From Aerococcus sanguinicola (GTDB lineage: Bacteria; Bacillota; Bacilli; Lactobacillales; Aerococcaceae), in NCBI RefSeq assembly GCF_001543145.1, contig NZ_CP014160.1, positions 682,001 through 746,000 of the forward strand: a stretch of DNA of 64,000 nucleotides. Direction: 5' to 3'. Under the pieces are notes generated by a model, which made no database searches, was not told where the DNA came from, and worked only from the letters and a program-made list of their open reading frames with translations. The translations under genes and the position numbers were made by a program. Position 1 is the stretch's first letter. Each line of letters opens with the position of its first letter. Below are positions 10,764 to 19,144 of this stretch, piece by piece.

Positions 10764-11594
10764 CTATTTGTTGCGACGACGAACAATAAGTTTATTGCTG
10801 CGTGCGTTCTTATCACGAGTCTTGATCCCACGAGCAGGTTTGCCCCAAGGTGTCATTTGAACCTTACGTCCGATTGGTGCACGACCTTCACCACCACCGT
10901 GAGGGTGATCGTTAGGGTTCATTACAGAACCACGAACAGTTGGGCGTTTGCCTAACCAGCGTGAGCGACCTGCTTTACCAACAGTTACTAGTTCGTGTTG
11001 TTCATTACCAACTGAACCAACTGTTGCCCGGCAAGTGCCTAAGATCATACGAACTTCGCCTGAGCTTAATTTAACTAATACGTATTTGTCTTCTTTACCC
11101 AATACTTGAGCGCTAGTCCCAGCTGCACGAACTAATTGGCCACCTTTACCTGGCTTAGTTTCGATGTTGTGGATAACAGTACCCACTGGGATAGAGCGTA
11201 ATGGAAGTGCGTTACCTACTTTGATGTCGGCATTTTCACCAGACATGATGCGGGTCCCTACTTTAAGGCCCTTAGGTGCAATGATGTAGGCTTTCACACC
11301 GTCAGTGTAGTGGATTAAAGCAATGTTTGCTGAACGGTTTGGATCGTATTCGATTGCTTTAACTACACCTTCGATATCATCTTTATTACGTTTGAAGTCG
11401 ATAATACGGTAAGCTTGCTTGTGGCCGCCTCCGTGGTGACGAACTGTGATGCTACCACGGTTGTTACGACCTGCGCGCTTGCTTTGTTTTTCTAAGAGTG
11501 TTTTCTCAGGAGTCGATTTGGTGATTTCTGAGAAGTCATAACCTGACATGTTACGACGACCATTAGAAGTAGCTTTATATTTTTTAATCGCCAC
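10764..11594 (-). CDS. rplB: 50S ribosomal protein L2
   Basis: 276 residues. L2 supports the peptidyl-transferase centre and subunit joining. It starts [20 protein letters not shown] and contains the conserved histidine-rich segment [19 protein letters not shown] near residue 225. It lies between rplW and rpsS. Confidence 0.99.
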   Translation of the reverse strand: MAIKKYKATSNGRRNMSGYDFSEITKSTPEKTLLEKQSKRAGRNNRGSITVRHHGGGHKQAYRIIDFKRNKDDIEGVVKAIEYDPNRSANIALIHYTDGVKAYIIAPKGLKVGTRIMSGENADIKVGNALPLRSIPVGTVIHNIETKPGKGGQLVRAAGTSAQVLGKEDKYVLVKLSSGEVRMILGTCRATVGSVGNEQHELVTVGKAGRSRWLGKRPTVRGSVMNPNDHPHGGGEGRAPIGRKVQMTPWGKPARGIKTRDKNARSNKLIVRRRNK

Positions 11595-11612
11595 GTTCGT
11601 TTCCTCCTATTC

Positions 11613-11906
11613 TTATTCTGCGTCTTCTGCGCCGAAGATTTCGATTGCGTCGCCTTCAGCTAAAGTTACGATTGCTTTACGGGTTTTACGCGTGTAACCA
11701 GCGTAACGACCCATACGTTTTAATTTACCTTTCACGTTCATGATGTTTACTTTAACAACAGTTACGTCAAAGATTTCTTCGATGGCATGTTTAACTGCTG
11801 CTTTATTGGCGTTTACATCAACTTCGAAGGTATATTTGTTTTCGTCCATGGCATCCATAGATGCTTCAGTGATGACTGGACGTTTGATAATGTCATGTGC
11901 TGTCAT
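11613..11906 (-). CDS. rplW: 50S ribosomal protein L23
   Basis: 97 residues. L23 lies at the tunnel exit and docks trigger factor and SRP. Seen are [20 protein letters not shown] and [17 protein letters not shown]. Its ATG overlaps the rplD stop by one base. Confidence 0.98.
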   Translation of the reverse strand: MTAHDIIKRPVITEASMDAMDENKYTFEVDVNANKAAVKHAIEEIFDVTVVKVNIMNVKGKLKRMGRYAGYTRKTRKAIVTLAEGDAIEIFGAEDAE

Positions 11907-12529
11907 TATGCAAGTACCTCCTCTAGATCAGAAAGTGCAGATTGCGTAATGATAACTTTTTCGTTATTTACGAGGTCATAAACGTTCACGTTCTTTTCGT
12001 CTACAACGGTTACCTTAGCCAAGTTACGGGCAGCACGAGCTGCTTCTTGGTTGTCGGCATCGATTACGGCAAGCACTTTGCTGTCAACATTTAAGTTGTT
12101 TAATACGGCTTTGAATTCTTTAGTTTTCGCTTGTTCGAAGTTTAAAGCGTCCACAACGATTAAATTACCTTCAGCAACTTTTTGTGATAACACAGATTTA
12201 AGTGCTAAACGACGTACCTTGCGAGGTAATTTATATTGGTAAGAGCGTGGAGTTGGTCCGAATGCGCGGCCACCGCCTACCCATTGAGGAGAACGGATTG
12301 AGCCTTGACGTGCACGGCCAGTCCCTTTTTGACGCCATGGTTTACGGCCACCGCCGCTTACTTCACCACGTGATTTCACATCGTGGGTCCCTTGGCGTAA
12401 AGAAGCTTGTTGCATAATTACAACATCATAGATTGCGTTTTCGTTAGGTTCAATTGCGAACACGTTGTCGTTTAATGTGATTTCGCCTGCTTGTGAACCA
12501 TCTTGTTTAAATACTGTTACATTAGCCAT
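11906..12529 (-). CDS. rplD: 50S ribosomal protein L4
   Basis: 207 residues. L4 lines the peptide tunnel and in enterobacteria also represses the S10 operon. The tunnel loop [20 protein letters not shown] is present near residue 65. It lies between rplC and rplW. Confidence 0.99.
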   Translation of the reverse strand: MANVTVFKQDGSQAGEITLNDNVFAIEPNENAIYDVVIMQQASLRQGTHDVKSRGEVSGGGRKPWRQKGTGRARQGSIRSPQWVGGGRAFGPTPRSYQYKLPRKVRRLALKSVLSQKVAEGNLIVVDALNFEQAKTKEFKAVLNNLNVDSKVLAVIDADNQEAARAARNLAKVTVVDEKNVNVYDLVNNEKVIITQSALSDLEEVLA

Positions 12530-12555
12530 TCTGAAATTCCTCCCTTCCTCAATTA

Positions 12556-13191
12556 TTAGGCTTGTGCGCTGTTAGCAGTTTTGATTTCTACTAATGATTT
12601 CTTAGCACCTGGTACGTTACCTTTAATTAAGATAGCGTTTTGGTCAACTAAGACTTTAACGATTTCTAGGTTTTGGATTGTTACGGTGTTGCCACCCATG
12701 CGGCCTGGAAGAGCTTTGCCTTTGAATACTTTAGAAGCATCAGAAGCCATACCCATTGAACCAGCTGCGCGGTGGTAATGTGAACCGTGTGACATTGGAC
12801 CACGTTGTTGACCATGACGTTTGATCGCGCCTTGGAAACCTTTACCTTTAGAGGTTCCGGTTACATCGACAATGTCGCCTGCTTGGAAGATATCCACCGT
12901 TACTTCTTTACCTACTTCGTACTCTCCAAGCTCAACATTACGAAATTCGCGAATGAAGCGCTTAGGAGTAGTTTCTGCTTTTGCTACATGACCTTTTTCA
13001 GGTTTGTTAGCTAATACTTCACGTTTATCGTCGAAACCTAATTGCACTGCTTCGTAACCATCTGTTTCATTAGATTTTACTTGCAACACAACGTTAGGAG
13101 TTACTTCGACAACAGTTACAGGAACTAATTCACCTGACTCAGTGAAGTATTGCGTCATCCCTACTTTTTTACCTAAGATTCCTTTAGTCAT
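12556..13191 (-). CDS. rplC: 50S ribosomal protein L3
   Basis: 211 residues. L3 nucleates 50S assembly and reaches the peptidyl-transferase centre. It starts [20 protein letters not shown] and contains [15 protein letters not shown] and [18 protein letters not shown]. It is separated from rpsJ by 77 bases. Confidence 0.99.
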   Translation of the reverse strand: MTKGILGKKVGMTQYFTESGELVPVTVVEVTPNVVLQVKSNETDGYEAVQLGFDDKREVLANKPEKGHVAKAETTPKRFIREFRNVELGEYEVGKEVTVDIFQAGDIVDVTGTSKGKGFQGAIKRHGQQRGPMSHGSHYHRAAGSMGMASDASKVFKGKALPGRMGGNTVTIQNLEIVKVLVDQNAILIKGNVPGAKKSLVEIKTANSAQA

Positions 13192-13268
13192 GATTACACC
13201 TCCGTAATTTTTTTAATTTTGATAACTATATGAATGCGAAGTTATACAACTTCTCTAGGATAATGGAA

Positions 13269-13577
13269 TTAAAGTTTAATTTCAATGTTAACGCCTGACG
13301 GTAAGTCTAATTTCATTAGCGCATCAACCGTCTTAGGTGTTGGGTTTACGATATCCACTAAACGTTTGTGGGTACGTAGTTCGAATTGTTCACGGGAATC
13401 TTTGTACTTGTGAGTCGCACGGATTACGGTGAATAATGAACGTTCAGTTGGAAGTGGAACTGGTCCAGCAACCTCTGCCCCTGTACGTTTTGCTGTTTCT
13501 ACGATTTTTTGTGCTGATTGATCAAGTGCACGGTGTTCGTAAGCTTTTAAGCGGATACGAATTTTTTGTTTTGCCAT
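13269..13577 (-). CDS. rpsJ: 30S ribosomal protein S10
   Basis: 102 residues starting [19 protein letters not shown] at the ATG at 13577, which has a GAGGAGGAAA site upstream. S10 contacts the 16S rRNA of the 30S head and, as NusE, joins NusB in transcription antitermination. The signature [17 protein letters not shown] is seen near residue 40. It is the first gene of the S10-spc-alpha operon. The frame stays open another 31 codons upstream, but that stretch is the structured leader. Confidence 0.98.
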   Translation of the reverse strand: MAKQKIRIRLKAYEHRALDQSAQKIVETAKRTGAEVAGPVPLPTERSLFTVIRATHKYKDSREQFELRTHKRLVDIVNPTPKTVDALMKLDLPSGVNIEIKL

Positions 13578-13735
13578 GTTTGTTTCCTCCTCGTCAGTTT
13601 TTATAAATTGACTTGCTCCGCGTAAATGACCGGCCCGCCCTCTATGGCAAAGCGTCCGGGCGTGTCGCAACCTTACGCATCAAAGCTCCTCAACCCATTG
13701 ATTTATATGGGTTTGCGCCCTTTCTGGTGGGCACT
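13578..13735 (-). promoter_or_regulatory. Structured 5-prime leader of the S10 operon
   Basis: About 155 bases lie between the predicted transcription start and rpsJ. Reading the minus strand there is a hairpin AACCCAT...ATGGGTT, then a GC-rich domain closed by GCGTAA/TTTACGC, with inner pairs GAC...GTC and GCCC...GGGC. Such length and structure fit an autoregulatory ribosomal-protein leader. The ligand protein is unknown; L4 is the enterobacterial precedent. Confidence 0.5.
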
Positions 13736-13741
13736 CGTAAT

Positions 13742-13770
13742 ATTATACAGATACTTAATGGATATTTCAA
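13742..13770 (-). promoter_or_regulatory. Promoter of the S10-spc-alpha operon
   Basis: On the minus strand TTGAAA, 17 bases, TATAAT. The -10 complement is at 13742-13747 and the -35 complement at 13765-13770. It is the only strong match upstream of rpsJ and lies after the terminator of the preceding operon. Confidence 0.85.
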
Positions 13771-13874
13771 GCTTTTTCGCGATTTTTTTATATTTCTTTC
13801 TAAGACTTAAAAACCAAGTATTTGTAGGCAACGCTACCTAGTGAGTCGCAATGACTTTTGAGTGATCTAAATAA

Positions 13875-13903
13875 GAAAAAACCTCCCCAGTTTCCCAGGG
13901 AGG
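13875..13903 (-). terminator. Rho-independent terminator of the FMN reductase operon
   Basis: Minus-strand hairpin CCTCCC...GGGAGG followed by TTTTTT, 18 bases after the stop of the reductase gene. It separates that operon from the S10 promoter. Confidence 0.9.
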
Positions 13904-13921
13904 CTTAGCCCGATGATATGC

Positions 13922-15205
13922 TTATACTTCTGAAGCACCAGAATCAATATCCGTTTCACCACTTGCTTGTGCTTCACTAGCACCTGAAGAAAGATCGGTT
14001 GTCTCTTCACTGTCACTAGCTCCACTATCGGCATCTGAATCTTTTGCGTCGTCTGTGCCCCAAGCACCACCCATGGAAGCACCAGAATCTGCATCAGTTG
14101 AACCCACTAGCTCTTGGCCAGTTTGTTCTAAGTACCAATCAATCACAGGTTGTAAGTCGAGGACGTGTTCGTTGATCCCCCGATACTTGCCGTCTTCGTC
14201 ATGCATGGCCACATAGTTGTGGACCACATAATGATCTTTGTGGATTGGCACATGGACATGGACCCCATCCAGGTTCCCTGAACGGAGTTGGGAGATGACC
14301 CAGGAAACATTCTTATAGGTCCGTGGCGGGTGAACGTTGCCTAGAGGTTTCCCAACATCCGGTTCAAAGCGAGAGGCGAACATCTCTTCACCTGGCTTGT
14401 TCCGGTTGTAATAGAGGTATTGGTTATTTTCATCCGCATAGGTTAATTCTAGAGGGATGGTTTTCAGGAACCAATTGAGTTGGTCGACTGTCAGTAGACC
14501 GCGGTCTAATTTCACATAGGTGTCCCCTGACACTGCGCCCACTTTCTCCGCTGCTTTCTCCACCCATTCTGGGTCGGTCATATCGACCCCCTCAATTGTT
14601 GTATCCGTTCCCTTCTGAGCGGTTAGGTCCTCATCTGGGAAGCTGTGGGTGTATTCCAGTGGTTTGAGGGCATCGACATACTTGATAAATTTCTTTAAGG
14701 ATTCACGAAGGAAATTAGCCGTTTCTTGGTCCTTCAAGCGTCCTTCGGCATCAAAAGCTGTTTGGCAATTCCCCAAGAGGAATTCTTGACCCGGCATAAC
14801 CAGGGCGTCGATGCCTGGCGCTTCTAAAATTTGACGGAGGTGGAGCTGAGACCGAGAAGTCCCCTGGTCTAAATAAGAGGCCCCCACAATCTTAACCGGC
14901 TTATTCTTAAGCGGATGAACGGTAAAGGATAGCCATTCCAATAAGCTCTTCAAGGGCCCAGGGATGGTATGGTTATGCTCTGGCACTGCGATAATTACCC
15001 CATCTGCTTGGAGAATTTTACGATTGATAGTGTGCAGAGGGCCTTCCACCATAAGTTCTGGATGGTCTTGGTTGAAGAGGGGGAGGTGTTTAATCTCTAC
15101 AATTTCCAAATCAAATAGGTCATCAAATTCGGATTGAATATAATGAAGTAATTGGCGATTATATGACTTATCACCTGCTGATCCAACAATTCCTACTATT
15201 CTCAT
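13922..15205 (-). CDS. NAD(P)H-dependent FMN reductase with PAS domain and putative multi-FMN tail
   Basis: 427 residues, about twice the usual length of this reductase family. Residues 1-185 are a flavodoxin-like NADPH-dependent FMN reductase (GIVGSAGDKSYNRQLL, then AVPEHNHTIPGPLKSLLEWL and the GASYLDQGTSRSQ loop). Residues about 230-362 resemble the PAS domain of DUF438-type proteins (PLELTYADENNQYLYY, GKPLGNVHPPRTYKNV). Residues 364-427 are an acidic Ser/Ala/Gly tail with four copies of D-x-x-S-G-A-S, at 371-377, 391-397, 404-410 and 419-425. This matches the ApbE flavinylation motif D-x-x-(S/T)-G-A-(T/S). An ApbE enzyme is encoded two genes upstream. No signal peptide is seen, so it should be cytosolic. 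Its ATG overlaps the stop of the preceding reductase by one base. Covalent FMN on the tail is inferred, not shown. Confidence 0.85.
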   Translation of the reverse strand: MRIVGIVGSAGDKSYNRQLLHYIQSEFDDLFDLEIVEIKHLPLFNQDHPELMVEGPLHTINRKILQADGVIIAVPEHNHTIPGPLKSLLEWLSFTVHPLKNKPVKIVGASYLDQGTSRSQLHLRQILEAPGIDALVMPGQEFLLGNCQTAFDAEGRLKDQETANFLRESLKKFIKYVDALKPLEYTHSFPDEDLTAQKGTDTTIEGVDMTDPEWVEKAAEKVGAVSGDTYVKLDRGLLTVDQLNWFLKTIPLELTYADENNQYLYYNRNKPGEEMFASRFEPDVGKPLGNVHPPRTYKNVSWVISQLRSGNLDGVHVHVPIHKDHYVVHNYVAMHDEDGKYRGINEHVLDLQPVIDWYLEQTGQELVGSTDADSGASMGGAWGTDDAKDSDADSGASDSEETTDLSSGASEAQASGETDIDSGASEV

Positions 15206-15831
15206 TAGGCGTCTCCTTTCTCTGCTTCATCTTGCCAGGAGAAGTTCTTCACTTCTGCCTTAACATCTGCATTATTCGCTACAAATTCATTCGTATTATC
15301 AATATATCTAAGGAAAGAATCAAACATCTCTTCCAGCTGCTTAACCTCCCCAGGATCCTTCAAAGCGCCATCTTCATCGAAGGCTTGCAAGGAGAAACCA
15401 AGTAAGAATTCTTCATTCGGCATAACACGCGACCGAATATCTGGCGAATCCAGGATCTGACGCAGGTGCATCTGAGCCCGGGAAGAGCCCAATCGACCAT
15501 ATGAAGCGCCAGTGATCATCACCGGTTTATCAGCCAGTGGGTATTGGTGGTAGGACAACCAGTGCAAGGCATTGGTTAGGGCTGAGGTAATCGAATGATT
15601 ATACTCCGGCGTACTGATGACCACCCCATCGGCTTGGTCGATTCGCTCGCCAATCTTAAGGGCGAGTTCTGGCACCTTGCCCTCCTCATTTTTAGCAAAG
15701 AGGGGCAGACCATCGATCTCAATGATATCGAATTGGGCCTGGTCTTTGAAGTGGTCCTTCATATAGTTTAAAAGATCCCGGTTGGTTGATTGCTTCGAAT
15801 TAGTGCCAACAATGGCTGCAATTTTTTTCAT
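15205..15831 (-). CDS. NADPH-dependent FMN reductase family protein
   Basis: 208 residues with a flavodoxin-like fold. It has IVGTNSKQSTNRDLLNYM at the start, STPEYNHSITSALTNALHWL near residue 75 (the FMN-binding PEYN motif) and the GASYGRLGSSRAQMHLRQIL segment. It is a paralogue of the first 185 residues of the following gene, without PAS domain or tail. It probably reduces free or bound flavin with NAD(P)H. It lies 23 bases after apbE and overlaps the next gene (TAATG), so the two reductases are likely made together. Confidence 0.9.
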   Translation of the reverse strand: MKKIAAIVGTNSKQSTNRDLLNYMKDHFKDQAQFDIIEIDGLPLFAKNEEGKVPELALKIGERIDQADGVVISTPEYNHSITSALTNALHWLSYHQYPLADKPVMITGASYGRLGSSRAQMHLRQILDSPDIRSRVMPNEEFLLGFSLQAFDEDGALKDPGEVKQLEEMFDSFLRYIDNTNEFVANNADVKAEVKNFSWQDEAEKGDA

Positions 15832-15854
15832 AACTGCCTTCCTTTCTATATAGC

Positions 15855-16796
15855 TTATTTCAAAACTTGTAAATGATCTAAGAGGCCGCGGCTAGCAAGG
15901 AGACGACCTTGCTTATCGATAACGAGGGCCTGATAGTCTTTGGCTTGGGCTAATTCTGCTTGGATTTCGGTCAAGCTTAGTGGGTAGAGCCGGGTGGTCC
16001 AAACCTCTGCCATCACCGACTGGTCAGCCAGCACACTCACACTCGCCAGTTCATTCTCCACGGGGTAACCCGTCCGGCTGTCAAAAATATGCTGGTAAGA
16101 ATGGCCATCGACGTCCAACTTGCGCTCATAGCCTCCTGAAGTGACCACAGATTGGTTGTGGACCTGGAGGACAGCACAGTTCTGACCTCTTGGCTTGCGG
16201 GGGTCTTGGATGCCAATCCGCCAATCCCTAAGCTCCGGCCGTTTGGGTGGAGGGCCATAAACCTTGACATTGCCTCCCAGGTTAATCATGGCCGACTGGG
16301 CACCAGCTTGGATAAAATCGTCCATAATCTGGTCCGCAAAATAGCCCTTGGCCAGTGCCCCTAGGTCGATCTCCATCCCTTGCCTAGCGAGGTAAACTTC
16401 ATGGCTGGCCTCATTCAACGCAATTTGCCTGGGGTCAATCCTTTCCAAACAAGCTTCGATTGCTTGGTGACTAGGCTTATGAGCTCCTTCAAAACCTATC
16501 CCCCAAAGCTTGACTAAGGGGCCAATGGCAATATTTAAGCGGCCCTTAGAAGCAATGCTCTCTGCCTTACCTAGCTTAATCAATTCAAAGAGATCTGGAT
16601 CGACTGCCCGAGCAGAGCGGCCTGCCCTCTGGTTGACCTGCATCAATTGTGAATTGGGATCATTGGCCGAGAAACGCTCATTATAATCATAGAGCTTTTG
16701 GACCGCCCGCGCTAGAAGAGCCTTAGCTTGGTCATGGCGGACATAGAGATCAATCCAGGTACCCATCAGGCGAATCCTTGTCTTCTCTTCTTTCAC
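15855..16796 (-). CDS. apbE: FAD:protein FMN transferase (ApbE family), apparently cytosolic
   Basis: 313 residues. ApbE enzymes split FAD and attach FMN to a Ser or Thr of a target protein through a phosphoester bond, using magnesium. Family motifs seen are MGTWIDLYV near the start, EIDLGALAKGYFADQIMD, MINLGGNVKVYG, the SVVTSGGYERKL segment and HIFDSRTGYPV. The N-terminus is polar, with no signal peptide or lipobox, unlike exported ApbE of the Rnf/Nqr or extracellular electron-transfer type, so its targets should be in the cytosol. The obvious candidate is the reductase with four D-x-x-S-G-A-S motifs two genes downstream. The family's terminal metal-ligand region is altered (ADQSVMAEVWTTRLY, with E where D is usual). 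Confidence 0.93.
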   Translation of the reverse strand: MKEEKTRIRLMGTWIDLYVRHDQAKALLARAVQKLYDYNERFSANDPNSQLMQVNQRAGRSARAVDPDLFELIKLGKAESIASKGRLNIAIGPLVKLWGIGFEGAHKPSHQAIEACLERIDPRQIALNEASHEVYLARQGMEIDLGALAKGYFADQIMDDFIQAGAQSAMINLGGNVKVYGPPPKRPELRDWRIGIQDPRKPRGQNCAVLQVHNQSVVTSGGYERKLDVDGHSYQHIFDSRTGYPVENELASVSVLADQSVMAEVWTTRLYPLSLTEIQAELAQAKDYQALVIDKQGRLLASRGLLDHLQVLK

Positions 16797-16810
16797 TGTT
16801 ATCCCTCCTC

Positions 16811-17173
16811 TTAACGAATGGTCTTAATACGGAAGAAGAGGAAGTAGCCAAAACACAAGCCACAGATGATGATGAAAACCCGTACTGGCCACAGGGGAAC
16901 GAAGTAAATCGAAATTCCCATGACCAAGTAAGTAAAGATTAGAATCTGCCATTTCTTCCGCCAGCGAATTCCACCCGTTCGCTGATATTCTCCCACATAA
17001 ATCTGGTAAAGCCGGGTGCTCTCCAACCATGCACGAAAACGCTCAGAACTTCTGGCAAAGAACCAGGCTGAAAGCAGCAAGAGGGGCGTTGTCGGCAGGA
17101 CTGGCAGGACGACTCCGATGGCTCCAATTATGAAGGAAAGAAAACCCAGAACGATATAAAGTCTTCTTTTAAT
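16811..17173 (-). CDS. DUF454 (YbaN-like) small membrane protein, probable AUU start
   Basis: 120 residues if started at 17173, close to the family's usual 120-125. Three hydrophobic segments are seen: LYIVLGFLSFIIGAIGVVLPVLP, then LLLLSAWFF before the family motif FFARSSERFRAWLE, and a C-terminal pair around YLVMGISIYFVPLWPV and FIIICGLCFGYFL. The frame has no ATG, GTG or TTG before codon 32, where a TTG would cut off the first membrane segment. At 17171-17173 there is ATT, followed by KRRLYIVLGF, with GAGAGGAGAGG five bases upstream. The likely start is therefore AUU. The function of DUF454 is unknown. It is the first gene of the apbE operon, 14 bases before apbE. Confidence 0.8.
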   Translation of the reverse strand: MKRRLYIVLGFLSFIIGAIGVVLPVLPTTPLLLLSAWFFARSSERFRAWLESTRLYQIYVGEYQRTGGIRWRKKWQILIFTYLVMGISIYFVPLWPVRVFIIICGLCFGYFLFFRIKTIR

Positions 17174-17255
17174 GCGATCCTCTCCTCTCTATATAATTTT
17201 GGTCTTTATCCCTAGTTTATCATAAGACGGGAACTTAACCTACTGAGAAGCCAAG

Positions 17256-17285
17256 CAAAAAAGACGAGAGTGGAAACTCCCGTCT
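17256..17285 (-). terminator. Terminator after the acyl-CoA dehydrogenase gene
   Basis: Minus-strand hairpin AGACGGGAG...CTCTCGTCT (one mismatch) followed by TTTTTT. It lies just after the stop of the dehydrogenase gene and before the DUF454-apbE operon. Confidence 0.88.
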
Positions 17286-17307
17286 ATCGAAGGTTCTATT
17301 TGACTAA

Positions 17308-18372
17308 TTAATTGACTTGGAGGATATGGCGCAATTGCACCGCACTTGGAGAAACAATGGGTAGGAAGGCCCCCTCATTCCAACGGCGGATAAAACCTGA
17401 CTCGGCTGCTTTGAAATAAGTTGCTCCACCGCCCGCTTGAAGTTCGAGCAAGAGGCTTTGGGCGACCACATCCACAATATCAATCCGCAATTGGAAGAGT
17501 TCACGCGGCCGCTCAACAAAGTAATGGGGATTCTCTAGGCCTTGGTAAAGCTCATCTTTAATGCGGTTGAGCTCAGACAAGGCGTCATGGTATTCCTCTT
17601 CAAGCACCCAGCGCCGGTCGAGATTGTCTTCCACTTCAGACAGGGACTTCTCAGCTAAGCCAAATGCTAGTCCAAATTGGAAGCCAAGGAAGGCCGGACG
17701 GTTCTCTTTAAGAAAGTCACCAGCATCATCCGCAAGGACCCAGTTCTTATCCAAAACCACGCCGTCGAAGGTCAAGGCTGCCGTATTGGAGCCTTGGAGG
17801 GAAACAAATTCTAAGTCCCGCGACCGGTGGAAGTTAGCTGCATTGGATGGAATGGCCAGGACAATCGGCGACCGTTCTTCCTCTTCAAAGCCAGCCACGA
17901 AAATCGTAATAAAGTCGCGGGCACGGGCATTGGTGACCCAGGGCAGACGGCCGTATAGCTTGTAAGCCTCCCCTTCCTTACGAATGGTCACGTTCAGGTC
18001 TTCTAATTCTGATAGATGTTTAACCGCATTGGATAAGGCCGTAGCCCCTGCATATTCTCCTGTCAACAGACGGTCTAAATAGCGATCGCGGAAGAAGGCA
18101 TTGTCACTATGGAGGATATTGTCAATGAAGGTGCGGTGGCCCCAGGAGATAAAGGCTGCGGTTAAGGAATGTTGAGCTAATTCAGCTAGCACTTCAACCA
18201 CGTCTTGGAGCTTGCCCCCAGTCCCGCCGAATGCTTCAGGAACCCCAACCCGGAAGGCCCCTTCAGCCGCAATGCGTTCCAAGAGGTCATCGCCGTAGCG
18301 TCCAGATTCCTGGTCAATAAGATCAGCGTGCGCGTCTAAATAGCTAATGAATTCATCTGAGAAAAATGACAT
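17308..18372 (-). CDS. Acyl-CoA dehydrogenase family protein
   Basis: 354 residues, slightly shorter than the usual 380. N-terminal helical domain (AEGAFRVGVPEAFGGTGG), middle beta domain (YAGATALSNAVKHL, AFGWVTNARARDF-like LPWVTNARARDFITIF) and C-terminal helical domain ending in GGGATYFKAAESGFIRRWNEGAF. Such flavoproteins oxidise acyl thioesters or related substrates. The usual catalytic glutamate of the C-terminal domain could not be placed with confidence, so the substrate is unknown. The gene follows the AhpD-like gene by 12 bases and ends at a terminator. Confidence 0.8.
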   Translation of the reverse strand: MSFFSDEFISYLDAHADLIDQESGRYGDDLLERIAAEGAFRVGVPEAFGGTGGKLQDVVEVLAELAQHSLTAAFISWGHRTFIDNILHSDNAFFRDRYLDRLLTGEYAGATALSNAVKHLSELEDLNVTIRKEGEAYKLYGRLPWVTNARARDFITIFVAGFEEEERSPIVLAIPSNAANFHRSRDLEFVSLQGSNTAALTFDGVVLDKNWVLADDAGDFLKENRPAFLGFQFGLAFGLAEKSLSEVEDNLDRRWVLEEEYHDALSELNRIKDELYQGLENPHYFVERPRELFQLRIDIVDVVAQSLLLELQAGGGATYFKAAESGFIRRWNEGAFLPIVSPSAVQLRHILQVN

Positions 18373-18384
18373 GACAAGCCCTCC

Positions 18385-18933
18385 TTAAGCGTATTCCTGA
18401 AGTTCTGGATTAATCGGTGTCTTCGCCAGATTATTCGCATAATTGCAGAGTGTAGCCAAACTGACCCCTAATACGACTTCTAAGGCAGCTTGTTGGTCAT
18501 AGCCAGCTGCAAAAAAATTGGCCAAGTCTTGGTCGCTCACCTTGCCCCGATCTTGGATAAGGGCCCGCGTAAAGTTAGCCAAGGCGTCTAACTTCTGGTC
18601 ACTCACAATGGGACTTTGGTCTTTTAATTCTTTTAGGAGCTTCGGATCAATATCTAGCTGCTTAACTGCAAGGGCAGTGTGACCTGCCACACAAAAATCG
18701 CAACCGTTGCGGCGGGCGGCTGTAATCTGTACCACTTCGCGTTCCAGGGGAGATAGGCTGGTCTTGTGATTAATGGCCCCTACTTTACGGTAGGCTTCCA
18801 AACTAGCTGGAGCATTCGCTAAGAGTCCAATCAAGTTAGGAATATAGCCTTTGTTTTCCTTATAGACCGTTTCTAAAACTTTTTTCGATTTTTCTGGAGC
18901 ACTTTCAATGGTATGGATGGTAAATTCTGACAT
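18385..18933 (-). CDS. Carboxymuconolactone decarboxylase / AhpD-like peroxidase-related protein
   Basis: 182 residues from the ATG at 18933 (a GTG three codons upstream lacks a spaced ribosome site). The core RRNGCDFCVAGHTALAVKQL holds the C-x2-C-x3-H motif (C78, C81, H85) of AhpD-type disulfide reductases. These proteins reduce alkyl hydroperoxides or pass electrons to peroxiredoxins. All-helical composition fits the family. It forms a two-gene unit with the acyl-CoA dehydrogenase gene. A TATAAT lies at 18958-18963 (complement) without a clear -35. Confidence 0.85.
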   Translation of the reverse strand: MSEFTIHTIESAPEKSKKVLETVYKENKGYIPNLIGLLANAPASLEAYRKVGAINHKTSLSPLEREVVQITAARRNGCDFCVAGHTALAVKQLDIDPKLLKELKDQSPIVSDQKLDALANFTRALIQDRGKVSDQDLANFFAAGYDQQAALEVVLGVSLATLCNYANNLAKTPINPELQEYA

Positions 18934-19100
18934 GCAAATCACACTCTTTCTCTTTGGATTATACTTACTTTATCATAGTGACTTGCTCTTGGATAATACT
19001 GTCTTTAGCTCAAAACTGATCGCCTATTGAAAATGATGAATTAACGATCAAGGCTAATCATTTTCCTTACTATTTATAAGCTGGTGCCAGCTAAAGCAAC

Positions 19101-19130
19101 AATAAAAACAGCCCCTAAAGGCTGCTTTTA
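19101..19130 (-). terminator. Terminator of gpmA
   Basis: Minus-strand hairpin AGCAGCC...GGGCTGT (tight loop) followed by TTTTTATT, 15 bases after the gpmA stop. Confidence 0.88.
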
Positions 19131-19144
19131 TTGGATTTATTAGT

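Noticed and set aside
13578..13670. Upstream extension of rpsJ by 31 codons (MRHARTL...)
   Set aside because: It lies in the folded leader, has no ribosome site, and S10 proteins start at the [10 protein letters not shown] position.
16811..17080. TTG start for the DUF454 gene
   Set aside because: It would remove the first membrane segment and the LPTTP-like motif of the family and has no ribosome site.
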